NCBI RefSeq assembly: GCF_900101175.1
Contig: NZ_FNFQ01000002.1
Coordinates: 368,203 to 432,202 of the forward strand
From: Stenotrophomonas pavanii
GTDB lineage: Bacteria; Pseudomonadota; Gammaproteobacteria; Xanthomonadales; Xanthomonadaceae
Length of the DNA: 64,000 nucleotides
Reading direction: 5' to 3'
Part shown: positions 52,505-60,913 of the stretch, one piece after another
Numbering within the stretch: the stretch's first letter is position 1
Layout: each line of letters starts with the position of its first letter
Position numbers and translations under genes: made by a program
The notes under the pieces: generated by a model
Databases searched by the model: none
What the model was told of the DNA's origin: nothing
Seen by the model: only the letters and a program-made list of their open reading frames with translations

Positions 52505-52828
52505 CTACTTGGCGGTGCTGAGCAGCAGCACCGCCGCGGTGACCAGGGCGATGCCAACCCAGCCGATCGGGCGCAGGCGGTTGCCGAACAACAGGCGACC
52601 GCAGCTGGCCGTACCGATCACGCCGATCGCGCCCCACAGCGCGTACGCAGTGGCCAGGTCCATGTAGCACACGGCCTGGCCAAGCAGGGCGAAGGCGATC
52701 CAGACCAGGACGATCGCAGCGACGCCCCAGCGCCAGCGGCGGAAGCCCTCCGACTTGGCCACCATCATGTTGGCGGCGACGTCGATCAGCGCCGAACAGA
52801 TCACGAAAAACAGGGCCAGGGTATTCAT
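52505..52828 (-). CDS. mdtI: small multidrug resistance transporter, MdtI subunit
   Basis: 107 residues, four helices, SMR family. Conserved Glu is replaced as in MdtI: FFVICSALIDVAANMMVAKSEGF. MdtI and MdtJ form a heterodimer that exports spermidine. Start overlaps the mdtJ stop (TGATG), so the two are made together. Confidence 0.88.
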   Translation of the reverse strand: MNTLALFFVICSALIDVAANMMVAKSEGFRRWRWGVAAIVLVWIAFALLGQAVCYMDLATAYALWGAIGVIGTASCGRLLFGNRLRPIGWVGIALVTAAVLLLSTAK

Positions 52829-53181
52829 CAGTGCGCCTCCCCAAGGGTGACGCAGACGATGCCGACCACCGCCAGCACCAGGCCGGCCGGCTGCTGCAGC
52901 GACAGGCTCTCGCCGAAGACGGTGAGGCCGACCACGGTCAGCAGGGTCAGGCCGAGGCCTTCCCACACCGCGTACGCCACGCCCACCGCGATGCGGCGCA
53001 CCGACTGCGCCAGGAAGAAATAGGACAGCGCCAGCGCGCCGGCCATGATCAGATAACCGGCCCAGCCGCCATCGCGGGCGGCGTGGGCCATGAACGAGGT
53101 GCCGACCACCTCGGCGATGATCGCCACGGTCAGGCAGGCCCAGGCGACCAGTGCGCCACGGGCGGGAACGGTACGGGACAT
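52828..53181 (-). CDS. mdtJ: small multidrug resistance transporter, MdtJ subunit
   Basis: 117 residues, four helices with membrane Glu in IIAEVVGTSFMAHA and the SMR block AYAVWEGLGLTLLTVVG. AAGGAG lies before the ATG at 53181. First gene of mdtJI, divergent from a LysR regulator that may control it. Confidence 0.9.
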   Translation of the reverse strand: MSRTVPARGALVAWACLTVAIIAEVVGTSFMAHAARDGGWAGYLIMAGALALSYFFLAQSVRRIAVGVAYAVWEGLGLTLLTVVGLTVFGESLSLQQPAGLVLAVVGIVCVTLGEAH

Positions 53182-53221
53182 GTGAAACTCCTTGCGGGGC
53201 GGGCATCGCGCACCGCCTTCG

Positions 53222-53244
53222 GTAGATCCACGCCGTGCGTGGAT
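53222..53244. repeat. GTAG palindrome, ATCCACGC arm type
   Basis: GTAG + ATCCACGC + CGT + GCGTGGAT in the mdtJ/LysR divergent region, 41 bp upstream of mdtJ. It could affect promoter geometry. Confidence 0.85.
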
Positions 53245-53341
53245 GATCTCGAGCGCGGTGCAGACACCGCTGATGGAGATCAGTATCATCGTCTTTTACG
53301 GTGGTATCAAAATAGATTCCATCGACTGGAGCGATGGATCA

Positions 53342-54193
53342 ATGCCCTACTCCCCAGAATCCCTGCAGGCCTTCGTGGAAGCCGCCGCGCTGGGCTCGTT
53401 CTCGGCTGCGGCGCGACGGCTGCGCAAGACCCAGTCCACGGTCAGCACCGCCATCGCCCACCTGGAGGCCGACCTGGGCGTGAGCCTGTTCGACCGCAGC
53501 GGGCGCTACCCGCAGCTGACCGAAGCCGGGCGCCAGGTGCTGGGTCATGCGCAGGAAATCCTGGCTGCCGATGCGCGCCTGCAGCAGTTGAGCGTGCGCC
53601 TGGCCGCACCGGTCGAGTCGCGCCTGACCGTGGTGTTTTCCGATGTCTACCAGCTCGATCCAGAGCAGCGGATCCTGCAGCGCTTCGCCGAGGCGTTCCC
53701 GGAGATCGAACTGGAATGGCTGGATGCCGAGGGTGAGGACGTGCTGGAACTGGTCGGCAGTGGTCGCGCCGGGCTGGGCCTGCTGCCCAGGCAGGAGCGC
53801 TATCCCGATGGGCTGGTGGCGCGACCGCTGGCCCACCACAGCGAACTGTCGGTGTACGTGGCGCGCGACCATCCGCTGGCCAGCGCCGGGCGTCGCGCCG
53901 CCGCACAGCTGGCGCGGCATCGGCAGGTGCGCCTGAGCGCGGAAGTCGATCCTTCCCGCGTGATCACCGGCCTGGCCTGGACCGCCACCGACTACCTGAT
54001 GGTGATGGAGATGGCCGAGGACGGCATTGGCTGGGCCGAGCTGCCGCGGGCGCTGGTGCAGCGCTATGACCGCGGGCGCCTGGTGGAACTGGCGCTGCCC
54101 GGCTGGCCGCGGCGCATCCACAGCGACCTGCTGTGGCGCCGCGACACGCCGCCGGGACCGGCTGCCCTATGGTGGGCCGACGCACTGGGGTGA
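53342..54193 (+). CDS. LysR family transcriptional regulator
   Basis: 283 residues. Winged helix at the N-terminus (LQAFVEAAALGSFSAAARRL, STVSTAIAHLEADLGVSLF) and a periplasmic-binding-like effector domain. Start ATG at 53342; upstream in-frame codons overlap the promoter. Divergent from mdtJI, the likely target. Its last ~60 bp are present again in chimeric form in the repeat array downstream. Confidence 0.9.
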   Translation: MPYSPESLQAFVEAAALGSFSAAARRLRKTQSTVSTAIAHLEADLGVSLFDRSGRYPQLTEAGRQVLGHAQEILAADARLQQLSVRLAAPVESRLTVVFSDVYQLDPEQRILQRFAEAFPEIELEWLDAEGEDVLELVGSGRAGLGLLPRQERYPDGLVARPLAHHSELSVYVARDHPLASAGRRAAAQLARHRQVRLSAEVDPSRVITGLAWTATDYLMVMEMAEDGIGWAELPRALVQRYDRGRLVELALPGWPRRIHSDLLWRRDTPPGPAALWWADALG

Positions 54194-54194
54194 G

Positions 54195-54636
54195 GTAGTG
54201 CCGGCCGCTGGCCGGCAATCCCGGTCTCGCGTGGGTGCCGGCCAGCGGCCGGCACTACCGGTCAACGATGGGCGATCGCATCATCCAGCGCCGCGGCACG
54301 CCGCCGGAACCGGCCGCCCTAGGGGGGGGCCGACGCATTGGGGTGAGGTAGTGCCGGCCGCTGGCCGGCAATCCGGTCTCGCGTGGTTGCCGGCCAGCGG
54401 CCGGCACTACCGGTCAACGATGGGCGAGCGCATCATCCAGCGCCGCGGCACGCCGCCGGAACCGGCCGCCCCAGGGTGGGCCGACGCATTGGGGGGAGGT
54501 AGTGCCGGCCGCTGGCCGGCAATCCTGGTCAACGATGGGCGAGCGCGTAACCCAGCGCCGCGGCACACCGCCGGAACCGACCGCCCCAGGGTGGGCCGAG
54601 GCATCGGGGTGAGGTCGTGCCGGCCGCTGGCCGGCA
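54195..54636. repeat. SMAG array built on fused 3' ends of LysR and peptidase genes
   Basis: Six palindromes at 54195, 54236 (inv), 54348, 54388 (inv), 54499 and 54614 (head GTCG). The three intervals after 54258, 54410 and 54521 each carry a chimera: a peptidase 3' end (GGTCAACGATGGGCGAKCGC..) joined at GCGCCGCG to a LysR 3' end (CACRCCGCCGGAACCGRCCG..GTGAG). Periods are 153, 151 and 115 bp. Confidence 0.93.
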
Positions 54637-54643
54637 ATCCCGG

Positions 54644-55564
54644 TCAACGATGGGCGAGCGCGTAATCCAGCGCCGCGCACACCGCCGCCACCTGTGCGTC
54701 GTTGCACTGCTGCGGGGTCGCCCGTGGGCTGTCCGGGTAGACCTCGGTGGTGGTGGTGAACTTCGCACCGGTGATGCCCGCGCACAGTCCGAGCTTCACC
54801 AGCGGATACTCGATCACGCCGTGGGCGATCACCGGCGAACCGATGATCTCGCCTTTGTCATCGGCCGGGGCGATATGGGTGACCTTCTCCACGGCGGCGA
54901 TGACCGTCTGCTGGAAGGCCGGCTGCGGGTTCTCGCTGTCATCCACCAGGTAGAAGCCATCGGGGATCAGGCCCGGCTCGAACGGCTTGCCGTCACGGGC
55001 GGCCAGCGCCGGGCGGAACTCGCTCTCGTCGCTGTCGGTGGTCTCGTGCAGGTCGATGTGCAGCACGAACTGGCCCTTGTACGGCGCGATCAGGTCGATG
55101 ACCGCAGTTGATTCACGCGCAGGGCCATCGGTACGGAAGTTGCGGTTCGGGTCGATCGCATCGAAGTTCCAGCGGTTGATGCGCTCAAAGCCCCACGGAT
55201 TCACGCACGGCGCCACCAGCAGGTTGGCCTTCCCGGCATAGTCGGCAGCGTGCTTTTCGAGGAACTCCAGCGCGCCCATCACGCCACTGGTCTCATAGCC
55301 GTGCACGCCACCGGTGACCAGGGCGGCCGGCAGCGCCGGGTTCCAGTCGCGGCTGCGCAGGGCGAACAACGTATAGGTCTCGCCAGCGTAGTCGAGCTGG
55401 CCGTAGGCCACCTTGTCGAAGCGCGAGGCCAGCGCGTCGATGCGCGGCAGCACCTCGTCGTCATAGCGACGCAGGCGCTGCTGGCGGCTCCGCCACGCCT
55501 CCCGTTCCGCTGCGCCCCACGGCTGGCCAGGGGTTCCGACGGGGTAGAAGGCGGCTTGGGACAT
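54644..55564 (-). CDS. M14-family zinc carboxypeptidase-like protein (copy 2)
   Basis: 306 residues, paralogue of the gene at 14535-15458. Zinc ligands His88/Glu91 (GGVHGYETSG), later His in IDLHETTDSDESEF, DPNRNF, and TTTTEVYPDSP. Both share FYPVGTPGQPWG-type N-termini and EVYPDSPRxxPQxCNDAQVAAVCA C-termini. Function as for copy 1, unknown substrate. Its 3' end is copied into the array just downstream. Confidence 0.86.
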   Translation of the reverse strand: MSQAAFYPVGTPGQPWGAAEREAWRSRQQRLRRYDDEVLPRIDALASRFDKVAYGQLDYAGETYTLFALRSRDWNPALPAALVTGGVHGYETSGVMGALEFLEKHAADYAGKANLLVAPCVNPWGFERINRWNFDAIDPNRNFRTDGPARESTAVIDLIAPYKGQFVLHIDLHETTDSDESEFRPALAARDGKPFEPGLIPDGFYLVDDSENPQPAFQQTVIAAVEKVTHIAPADDKGEIIGSPVIAHGVIEYPLVKLGLCAGITGAKFTTTTEVYPDSPRATPQQCNDAQVAAVCAALDYALAHR

Positions 55565-55655
55565 GGCAGATCTCGGCGGTCAGGAAAGCAGTCGCGCACT
55601 TTACCACCGGGGCATCGGCATGACCCGGCAGCGCATTCCCTTGCACAACGGAATC

Positions 55656-55674
55656 GGCAATAATTCTCATTTAC
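55656..55674. promoter_or_regulatory. putative Fur box upstream of the FecA-like receptor
   Basis: GGCAATAATTCTCATTTAC matches 12 of 19 Fur consensus positions and lies 22 bp before the receptor ATG. Confidence 0.6.
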
Positions 55675-55695
55675 GACCTTCCGCAGCCCGAACCG

Positions 55696-57777
55696 ATGCC
55701 CTTCCACGCCCTGCAACCGGCCCGCCTGCCGCTGGCCGCCGCCCTCGCCCTGTGCCTGTTCCCGGCTGCTGCCGCCTTCGCGCAGGACAGCGCCACCACG
55801 CTGGACAGCATCCAGGTTTCCGGCAGCTGGCTGGGCACCGGCCTGCACGACAGCGTCAAGCGCTTCGCTGGCGCACGCACGGTGGTCGACCGCCAGCGCA
55901 TCGAGGCCAGCGGCGCGGCCAGCATCGGCGACGCCATGCGACGCATCCCCGGCGTGCAGGTCACCGACAACTCCGGCACGGCCGGCAGTTCGGTGTCGCT
56001 GAACATCGGCGTGCGCGGCCTGACCGGGCGCTACTCGCCGCGCTCGACCGTGCTGCTGGATGGCGTACCGCTGGCGGTGGCGCCCTATGGCCAACCACAG
56101 CTGTCGTTCGCACCGACCAGCCTGTCCAACATCGACTCGATCGACGTGGTGCGTGGCGGCGGCGCGGTGCGTTACGGCCCGCAGAACGTGGGCGGCATCA
56201 TCAACTTCAGCACCCGCGCCATTCCGACCGACGCAGGCCTGCACGGCGAAGTCGGCGCGCGCTACACCGCCCATGACCATGGCGGCGGTGACAGCACCCA
56301 GTACAACATCTTCCTCGGCGGCACCGGTGACAACGGCCTGGGTGCGGCCCTGCTGTACTCCGGCCAGGATGGGCGTGGCTGGCGCCAGGGCAGCGATGAC
56401 CGCTTCAACGACCTCGCACTGAAGTTCGCTTACGCGATCGACGAACAGCAGGAGCTGCGCGCCAAGCTCTCCTACTACGACGTGCGTTCACTGACCCCGG
56501 GCGGCCTGACCCGTGCGCAGTACGAGGCCGACCCGTTCCAGAACACCCGCCCCACCGATTTCTGGAAGGGCCACCGCACCGGCATCGACCTGGGCTACAC
56601 CAACACGCTGTCGGCCAACAGCGAGTTCGAGGTGCTGGCCTATTACAACGAAAGCAGCCGCGCCAGCTCGTTGATCAACGCCGCCAACACCCAGCTGACC
56701 GTGCAGCCGCGTGACTACCGCGTGCTCGGCATCGAGCCGCGCTACACCCAGCGCCTGCACTGGGGTGCCAGCGTGCACGACATCACCGCCGGCTACCGCT
56801 TCCTGCGCGAACGTGGCAACGACCGCAGCTACACCGTCACCCGCCGCACCGGCGTGGCCAGTGCCACCACCCGCTTCGACAACGCCACCGATGCCCATGC
56901 GTTCTACATCGACGACCGCATCGCGATCGGCCCGTGGCGGATCACCCCGGGCGTGCGCATGGAATGGATCGACATGGACCGTCGCCAGGCCGGCGGCGGC
57001 GCCACCTTCAGCAGCCGCAACGACAAGGCCCTGCCCTCGCTCAGCATCGCCTACCTGCTGACCCCGCAGCTGACCTTGTTCGGCAACTACACCACCTCGT
57101 TCGGGCCGGTGCAGAACATCCAGCTCAACTCGCAGACCGCCCGCAATCCGCTGAACCCGGAAGTGGCAAACACCGCCGAGCTGGGTGCGCGCTGGCAGGA
57201 CGGCGCACTGCGCGCGGAGGTGACCGTGTTCAAGATGCGCTTCGACAACCAGATCCTGCAGGTGCCGGGCATCACCCCACCGACCTTCCAGAACATCGGC
57301 GCCACCGACCACAAGGGCGTGGAAAGCGCGCTGGAGTACCACTTCGCCGAGGACAGTGCGCTGGCCGGGCTGGAGCTGTACGCCAACTACACCTGGACCC
57401 AGGCGATCCAGCAGTCCGGTGACAACCGTGGCCTGGACGTGCCGTTCTACGCGCGCGACACCGACAGTGTCGGCGCCCGCTATGCGCTGGCCGGATGGAC
57501 CTTCAATGTCTCCAGCACCCACCAGAGCGGCCAGTTCTCCGATGCGGCCAACACCTGGGACGAAAGCGCCGATGCGCGCGTGGGCCGCGTGCCGGGCGTG
57601 CGCCTGTGGAACGCGCAGGTGGCCTGGCAGGTACCGGGCCTGGGCGACAGCGAGATCGCACTGGGCGTGAACAACCTGGCCGACACGCGCTGGTACACCC
57701 GCAACGTCGATGGCAACGCCGGCCGCATGGTGGCCGCGCCGCGCACCTTCTACGTGCAGGGCCGCTACCGCTTCTGA
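55696..57777 (+). CDS. TonB-dependent siderophore receptor, FecA-like
   Basis: 693 residues. Signal peptide (LPLAAALALCLFPAAAAFAQD), plug with SGAASIGDAMRRIPGVQV, RSTVLLDGVPLAVAPYG, SIDVVRGGGAVRYGPQNVGGIINFSTR (in pieces), and a 22-strand barrel ending FYVQGRYRF. The plug pattern is that of FecA-type ferric citrate/siderophore receptors. No N-terminal signalling domain is present, so no FecIR-type control; the Fur-like box suggests direct iron repression. Confidence 0.9.
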   Translation: MPFHALQPARLPLAAALALCLFPAAAAFAQDSATTLDSIQVSGSWLGTGLHDSVKRFAGARTVVDRQRIEASGAASIGDAMRRIPGVQVTDNSGTAGSSVSLNIGVRGLTGRYSPRSTVLLDGVPLAVAPYGQPQLSFAPTSLSNIDSIDVVRGGGAVRYGPQNVGGIINFSTRAIPTDAGLHGEVGARYTAHDHGGGDSTQYNIFLGGTGDNGLGAALLYSGQDGRGWRQGSDDRFNDLALKFAYAIDEQQELRAKLSYYDVRSLTPGGLTRAQYEADPFQNTRPTDFWKGHRTGIDLGYTNTLSANSEFEVLAYYNESSRASSLINAANTQLTVQPRDYRVLGIEPRYTQRLHWGASVHDITAGYRFLRERGNDRSYTVTRRTGVASATTRFDNATDAHAFYIDDRIAIGPWRITPGVRMEWIDMDRRQAGGGATFSSRNDKALPSLSIAYLLTPQLTLFGNYTTSFGPVQNIQLNSQTARNPLNPEVANTAELGARWQDGALRAEVTVFKMRFDNQILQVPGITPPTFQNIGATDHKGVESALEYHFAEDSALAGLELYANYTWTQAIQQSGDNRGLDVPFYARDTDSVGARYALAGWTFNVSSTHQSGQFSDAANTWDESADARVGRVPGVRLWNAQVAWQVPGLGDSEIALGVNNLADTRWYTRNVDGNAGRMVAAPRTFYVQGRYRF

Positions 57778-57839
57778 CGCGGTAACCGCCCGATGCAGTG
57801 ACGGTGGCGATCACGGTGGCGGCGTATGATGCCGCCACC

Positions 57840-59612
57840 ATGTCGCTGCCTGTTTCGCCATCGCGCCTGCACCTGGCCTTCCAGGGCCTGCGGCTGCGGC
57901 TGCGCGGCAGCGACCTGTGGTTCATCGCGCTGGCCCTGGTGGTCGGACTGATCGCCGGCTACCTGACCCTGCTGCAGTCCGGCATTGCGCGCTGGCTGCA
58001 GGGCACCCTGTACGGGCTGGACGACGGCATGCGCCTGAGCTCCCTGCCCGCGCTGACCTGGACCGCATTGCTGGTGCTGCCGCTGGGTGGCCTGCTGGTC
58101 GGGCTTGTCAGCCTGGCGGCGGCACGGCTCAAGCGCCCGCTGCTCGACGCGGTGGAAGCCAATGCCCTGCACGGCGGCCGCATGTCGATGCGCGACAACC
58201 TGATCGTGCTGACCCAGACCCTGCTCTCCAACGGCTGTGGCGCATCGGTCGGGCTGGAGGCGTCGTATACGCAGATGGGCGCCGGCAGCGGCTCGCAGCT
58301 GGGCCGGGTGATGCGCCTGCGCCGCAACGATGTGCGCATCCTGGTCGGCGCCGGGGCCGCCGGTGCGATCGCCGCCGCCTTCGGTGCCCCCCTGGCCGGT
58401 GCGTTCTACGCCTTCGAGATCGTCATCGGCGCCTACACCCCGGCCGCACTGGCGCCGGTGGCGGTTGCCGCACTGGCCGGTGCGTTCGTGGCCGACCAGG
58501 CGGGCATCGAGGCCTACCTGCTGCCAGCCGCTTCGACGATTGATGTCCGCGCCGCCGACTATGCCATCTACGGCCTGCTCGGCTGCTGTTGTGCGATGGT
58601 CGGCATCCTGGTGATGCGCTTGATCGCCTCGATCGAAGGCACGGTCAAGCGCAGCCCGCTGCCGCTGTGGGGACGGCCGGTGGTCGGCGGCCTGCTGCTG
58701 ATCCCGCTGGCCCTGGCCAGCCCGCAGGTGCTGTCGTCCGGCCATGGCGCGCTGCACCTGGACTTGACCACGCAGCTGCCGCTGATCTGGATCGGCGGGC
58801 TGCTGGCCCTGAAATGCCTGGCCTCGGGCATCTCGCTGGGCTTCGGCTTCCGTGGCGGCCTGTTCTTCGCCTCGCTGTTCATGGGCACCCTGGTCGGCGC
58901 GCTGTTCGCCGGCCTGCTGGCGCTGGCCACCGGCGTGCCGGTGATCGACGCCACCTCCGCCGCGCTCGCCGGCATGGCCGCGCTGGCGGCGGCCGTGGTC
59001 GGTGCGCCGATGACCATGGCCATGCTGGTACTGGAAGGCACCCACGACTTCCTGCTGACCAGCGTGGTGATGAGCGCGGTGCTGGTGTCCAGCACGCTGG
59101 TCCGGCAGTGGTTCGGCTATTCGTTCTCGACCTGGCGCATGCACCTGCGCGGAGAGACCATCAAGAGCGCCCGCGACGTGGGGTGGGTGCAGAACCTCAG
59201 CGCCGGCCGGCTGATGCGCAAGGGCGTGGCCACCGCTCCGTCCGATCTCGACGCCGCCGCGTTCCGCCAGCGCTTCCCGCTGGGCTCAGGCAGCCGCGTG
59301 GTCCTGATCGACAGCGAGGGCCACTACGCTGGCATCGTGCAGATCCCGCGCGTCTACGGCGATGGCGTGAAGCCGGAAACCGCGATCGGCGAGCTGGCCG
59401 AGAACCGGGAGGTGTCGCTGTCGCCGGCCGCGGACGTCGTGAGCGTGATGCAGCGCTTCGACCAGACCCAGGCCGACGAACTGGCCGTGGTCGCCGCCGA
59501 CGGCCAGGTACTGGGCGTCGTCTCCGAAGCTTTCGTGCGCAAGCGCTACGCCGAGGAGCTGGACAAGCGCCAACGCGAACTGATGGGCGAGCGCGTCGAG
59601 GACACCGACTGA
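57840..59612 (+). CDS. ClC-type chloride channel/transporter with CBS domains
   Basis: 590 residues. Ten or more helices with ClC blocks SNGCGASVGLEASYTQMGAGSG, AAFGAPLAGAFYAFEIV and GFRGGLFFASLFMG, then a CBS pair (LMRKGVATAPSDLD to VSEAFVRKRY). The GSGIP motif and the gating Glu (GREGP) are replaced (VGLEAS), so transport type is uncertain. Start ATG at 57840. Confidence 0.88.
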   Translation: MSLPVSPSRLHLAFQGLRLRLRGSDLWFIALALVVGLIAGYLTLLQSGIARWLQGTLYGLDDGMRLSSLPALTWTALLVLPLGGLLVGLVSLAAARLKRPLLDAVEANALHGGRMSMRDNLIVLTQTLLSNGCGASVGLEASYTQMGAGSGSQLGRVMRLRRNDVRILVGAGAAGAIAAAFGAPLAGAFYAFEIVIGAYTPAALAPVAVAALAGAFVADQAGIEAYLLPAASTIDVRAADYAIYGLLGCCCAMVGILVMRLIASIEGTVKRSPLPLWGRPVVGGLLLIPLALASPQVLSSGHGALHLDLTTQLPLIWIGGLLALKCLASGISLGFGFRGGLFFASLFMGTLVGALFAGLLALATGVPVIDATSAALAGMAALAAAVVGAPMTMAMLVLEGTHDFLLTSVVMSAVLVSSTLVRQWFGYSFSTWRMHLRGETIKSARDVGWVQNLSAGRLMRKGVATAPSDLDAAAFRQRFPLGSGSRVVLIDSEGHYAGIVQIPRVYGDGVKPETAIGELAENREVSLSPAADVVSVMQRFDQTQADELAVVAADGQVLGVVSEAFVRKRYAEELDKRQRELMGERVEDTD

Positions 59613-59618
59613 CCCGCA

Positions 59619-59654
59619 AAAAGGGGACGGAGGGGATTAAGTCGTTTCCGGCAC
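59619..59654. repeat. single copy of the AAAAGGGGACGG repeat
   Basis: 36 bp identical to 61748-61783, the left part of the large inverted repeat. Alone here, with no partner arm; 7 bp after the ClC stop. Confidence 0.85.
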
Positions 59655-59676
59655 CCTGGCGATCGACATCCCGGAT

Positions 59677-59699
59677 ATCCACGCATGGCGTGGAGCTAC
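59677..59699. repeat. GTAG palindrome, ATCCACGC arm type (inverted)
   Basis: Reads GTAG + CTCCACGC + CAT + GCGTGGAT on the minus strand, one mismatch in the stem. Located 29 bp before the MgtC-like gene. Confidence 0.8.
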
Positions 59700-59727
59700 T
59701 GTCACTTCGACGCGATAGACTCCGGCC

Positions 59728-60444
59728 ATGCGCTTCATCGAGACCTTCCAGGCGGGCCCCTTCGCCGACACCGTCGTCAGCCTGCTGGCTGCCTTCGTGC
59801 TGGGCACCCTGATCGGTGCCGAGCGCCAGTACCGGCAGCGCACGGCTGGCCTGCGCACCAATGTGCTGGTCGCGGTCGGCGCCGCCGCCTTCGTCGACCT
59901 CGGCATGCGCATCGCCGGCAGTGCCGAGGCGGTACGGGTGATCTCCTACGTGGTTTCCGGCGTTGGCTTCCTGGGTGCCGGCGTGATCATGAAGGAAGGC
60001 ATGAACGTGCGCGGCCTAAACACGGCCGCCACCCTGTGGTGCTCGGCGGCCGTTGGCAGCTGCACCGGCGCGGACATGCTGGCCGAGGGCGTGCTGCTGA
60101 CCGTGCTGATCATCGCCGGCAACACCCTGCTTCGGCCCTTGGTCAATGCGATCAACCGCATCCCGATCAACGAGGCGGCGACCGAGGCCACCTACGAGGT
60201 GCGCCTGAGCGTGGACGCCGAAGCGGTGCCGCGGGTGCGCGAGCGCCTGGTCGACGCGCTGGAGGCGGCGCAGTATCCGGTGGGCGACGTACAGCTGGTC
60301 GAGCATGCCGACGCGCCCACCGACGTGATCGCAGTGCTGGTCAGTACGGCGGTCAGCGCCGACGAGCTGGACCTGGTCCTGGCGCGGATGGAGCACGTGC
60401 CGGGCGTGCTGCATGCCACCTGGGAAGTCAGTACCCGCGATTGA
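59728..60444 (+). CDS. MgtC/SapB family membrane protein
   Basis: 238 residues. Four or five helices with LGTLIGAERQYRQRTAGLRTNVLVAVGAAAFV, VVSGVGFLGAGVIMKEG and GLNTAATLWCSAAVG, all MgtC core motifs, and a C-terminal ACT-like soluble domain. MgtC proteins adjust ATP synthase/magnesium balance; the exact role here is unknown. Confidence 0.92.
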   Translation: MRFIETFQAGPFADTVVSLLAAFVLGTLIGAERQYRQRTAGLRTNVLVAVGAAAFVDLGMRIAGSAEAVRVISYVVSGVGFLGAGVIMKEGMNVRGLNTAATLWCSAAVGSCTGADMLAEGVLLTVLIIAGNTLLRPLVNAINRIPINEAATEATYEVRLSVDAEAVPRVRERLVDALEAAQYPVGDVQLVEHADAPTDVIAVLVSTAVSADELDLVLARMEHVPGVLHATWEVSTRD

Positions 60445-60445
60445 T

Positions 60446-60850
60446 TCAACCGCCCATCCGCTGCTGCGCGCGCAACAGTTTCCGGAACGAACCGCACTTG
60501 CGGGCATCCTCCGCCTGCGGGCAGGCCGCCGCGCGCTGCAGGTGCCTGCGCACCCGCTGCAACCGGGTGATCTGCCGCTGCAGCACCTCGGCCTGTGCCA
60601 GCAGTGCCTCGCGGTCGAGTGAGATGCATCCCTGCGGCGACGGCAGTGATGCACCGATCTGCTGCAACGACAGCCCGGCCGCCTGGCCCAGGCCGATCAG
60701 CGCCAGCCGTTCCAGCACCTGCGCGTCGTACTGCCGGCGCAGGCCGCGGCGGCCCAGTACCTGCAACAGCCCCAGCTGTTCGTAGTAGCGCAGGGTCGAG
60801 GCCGGCACGCCGCTGCGCTTGACCACCTCGCCGATATCCAGTTCACGCAT
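60446..60850 (-). CDS. MerR family regulator
   Basis: 134 residues. Winged helix MRELDIGEVVKRSGVPASTLRYYEQLGLL, a coiled-coil dimer helix and cysteines 75, 110 and 119 (ACPQAEDARKC). These could bind a metal or sense redox, but the spacing does not match SoxR or ZntR. Divergent from a methyltransferase; the MerR-type promoter between them points to that gene as target. Confidence 0.88.
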   Translation of the reverse strand: MRELDIGEVVKRSGVPASTLRYYEQLGLLQVLGRRGLRRQYDAQVLERLALIGLGQAAGLSLQQIGASLPSPQGCISLDREALLAQAEVLQRQITRLQRVRRHLQRAAACPQAEDARKCGSFRKLLRAQQRMGG

Positions 60851-60853
60851 GGG

Positions 60854-60886
60854 CTTGACCTCAAGTCACCTTCAAGCGCCAACCTA
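60854..60886. promoter_or_regulatory. MerR-type promoter before the methyltransferase
   Basis: TTGACC at 60855 (-35) and AACCTA at 60881 (-10) are ~20 bp apart, the long spacer used by MerR activators. CTTGA at 60854 and TCAAG at 60872 form the dyad inside the spacer. Confidence 0.6.
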
Positions 60887-60913
60887 GGGCCAATTTCCCG
60901 GCGAGGCAAGGCC

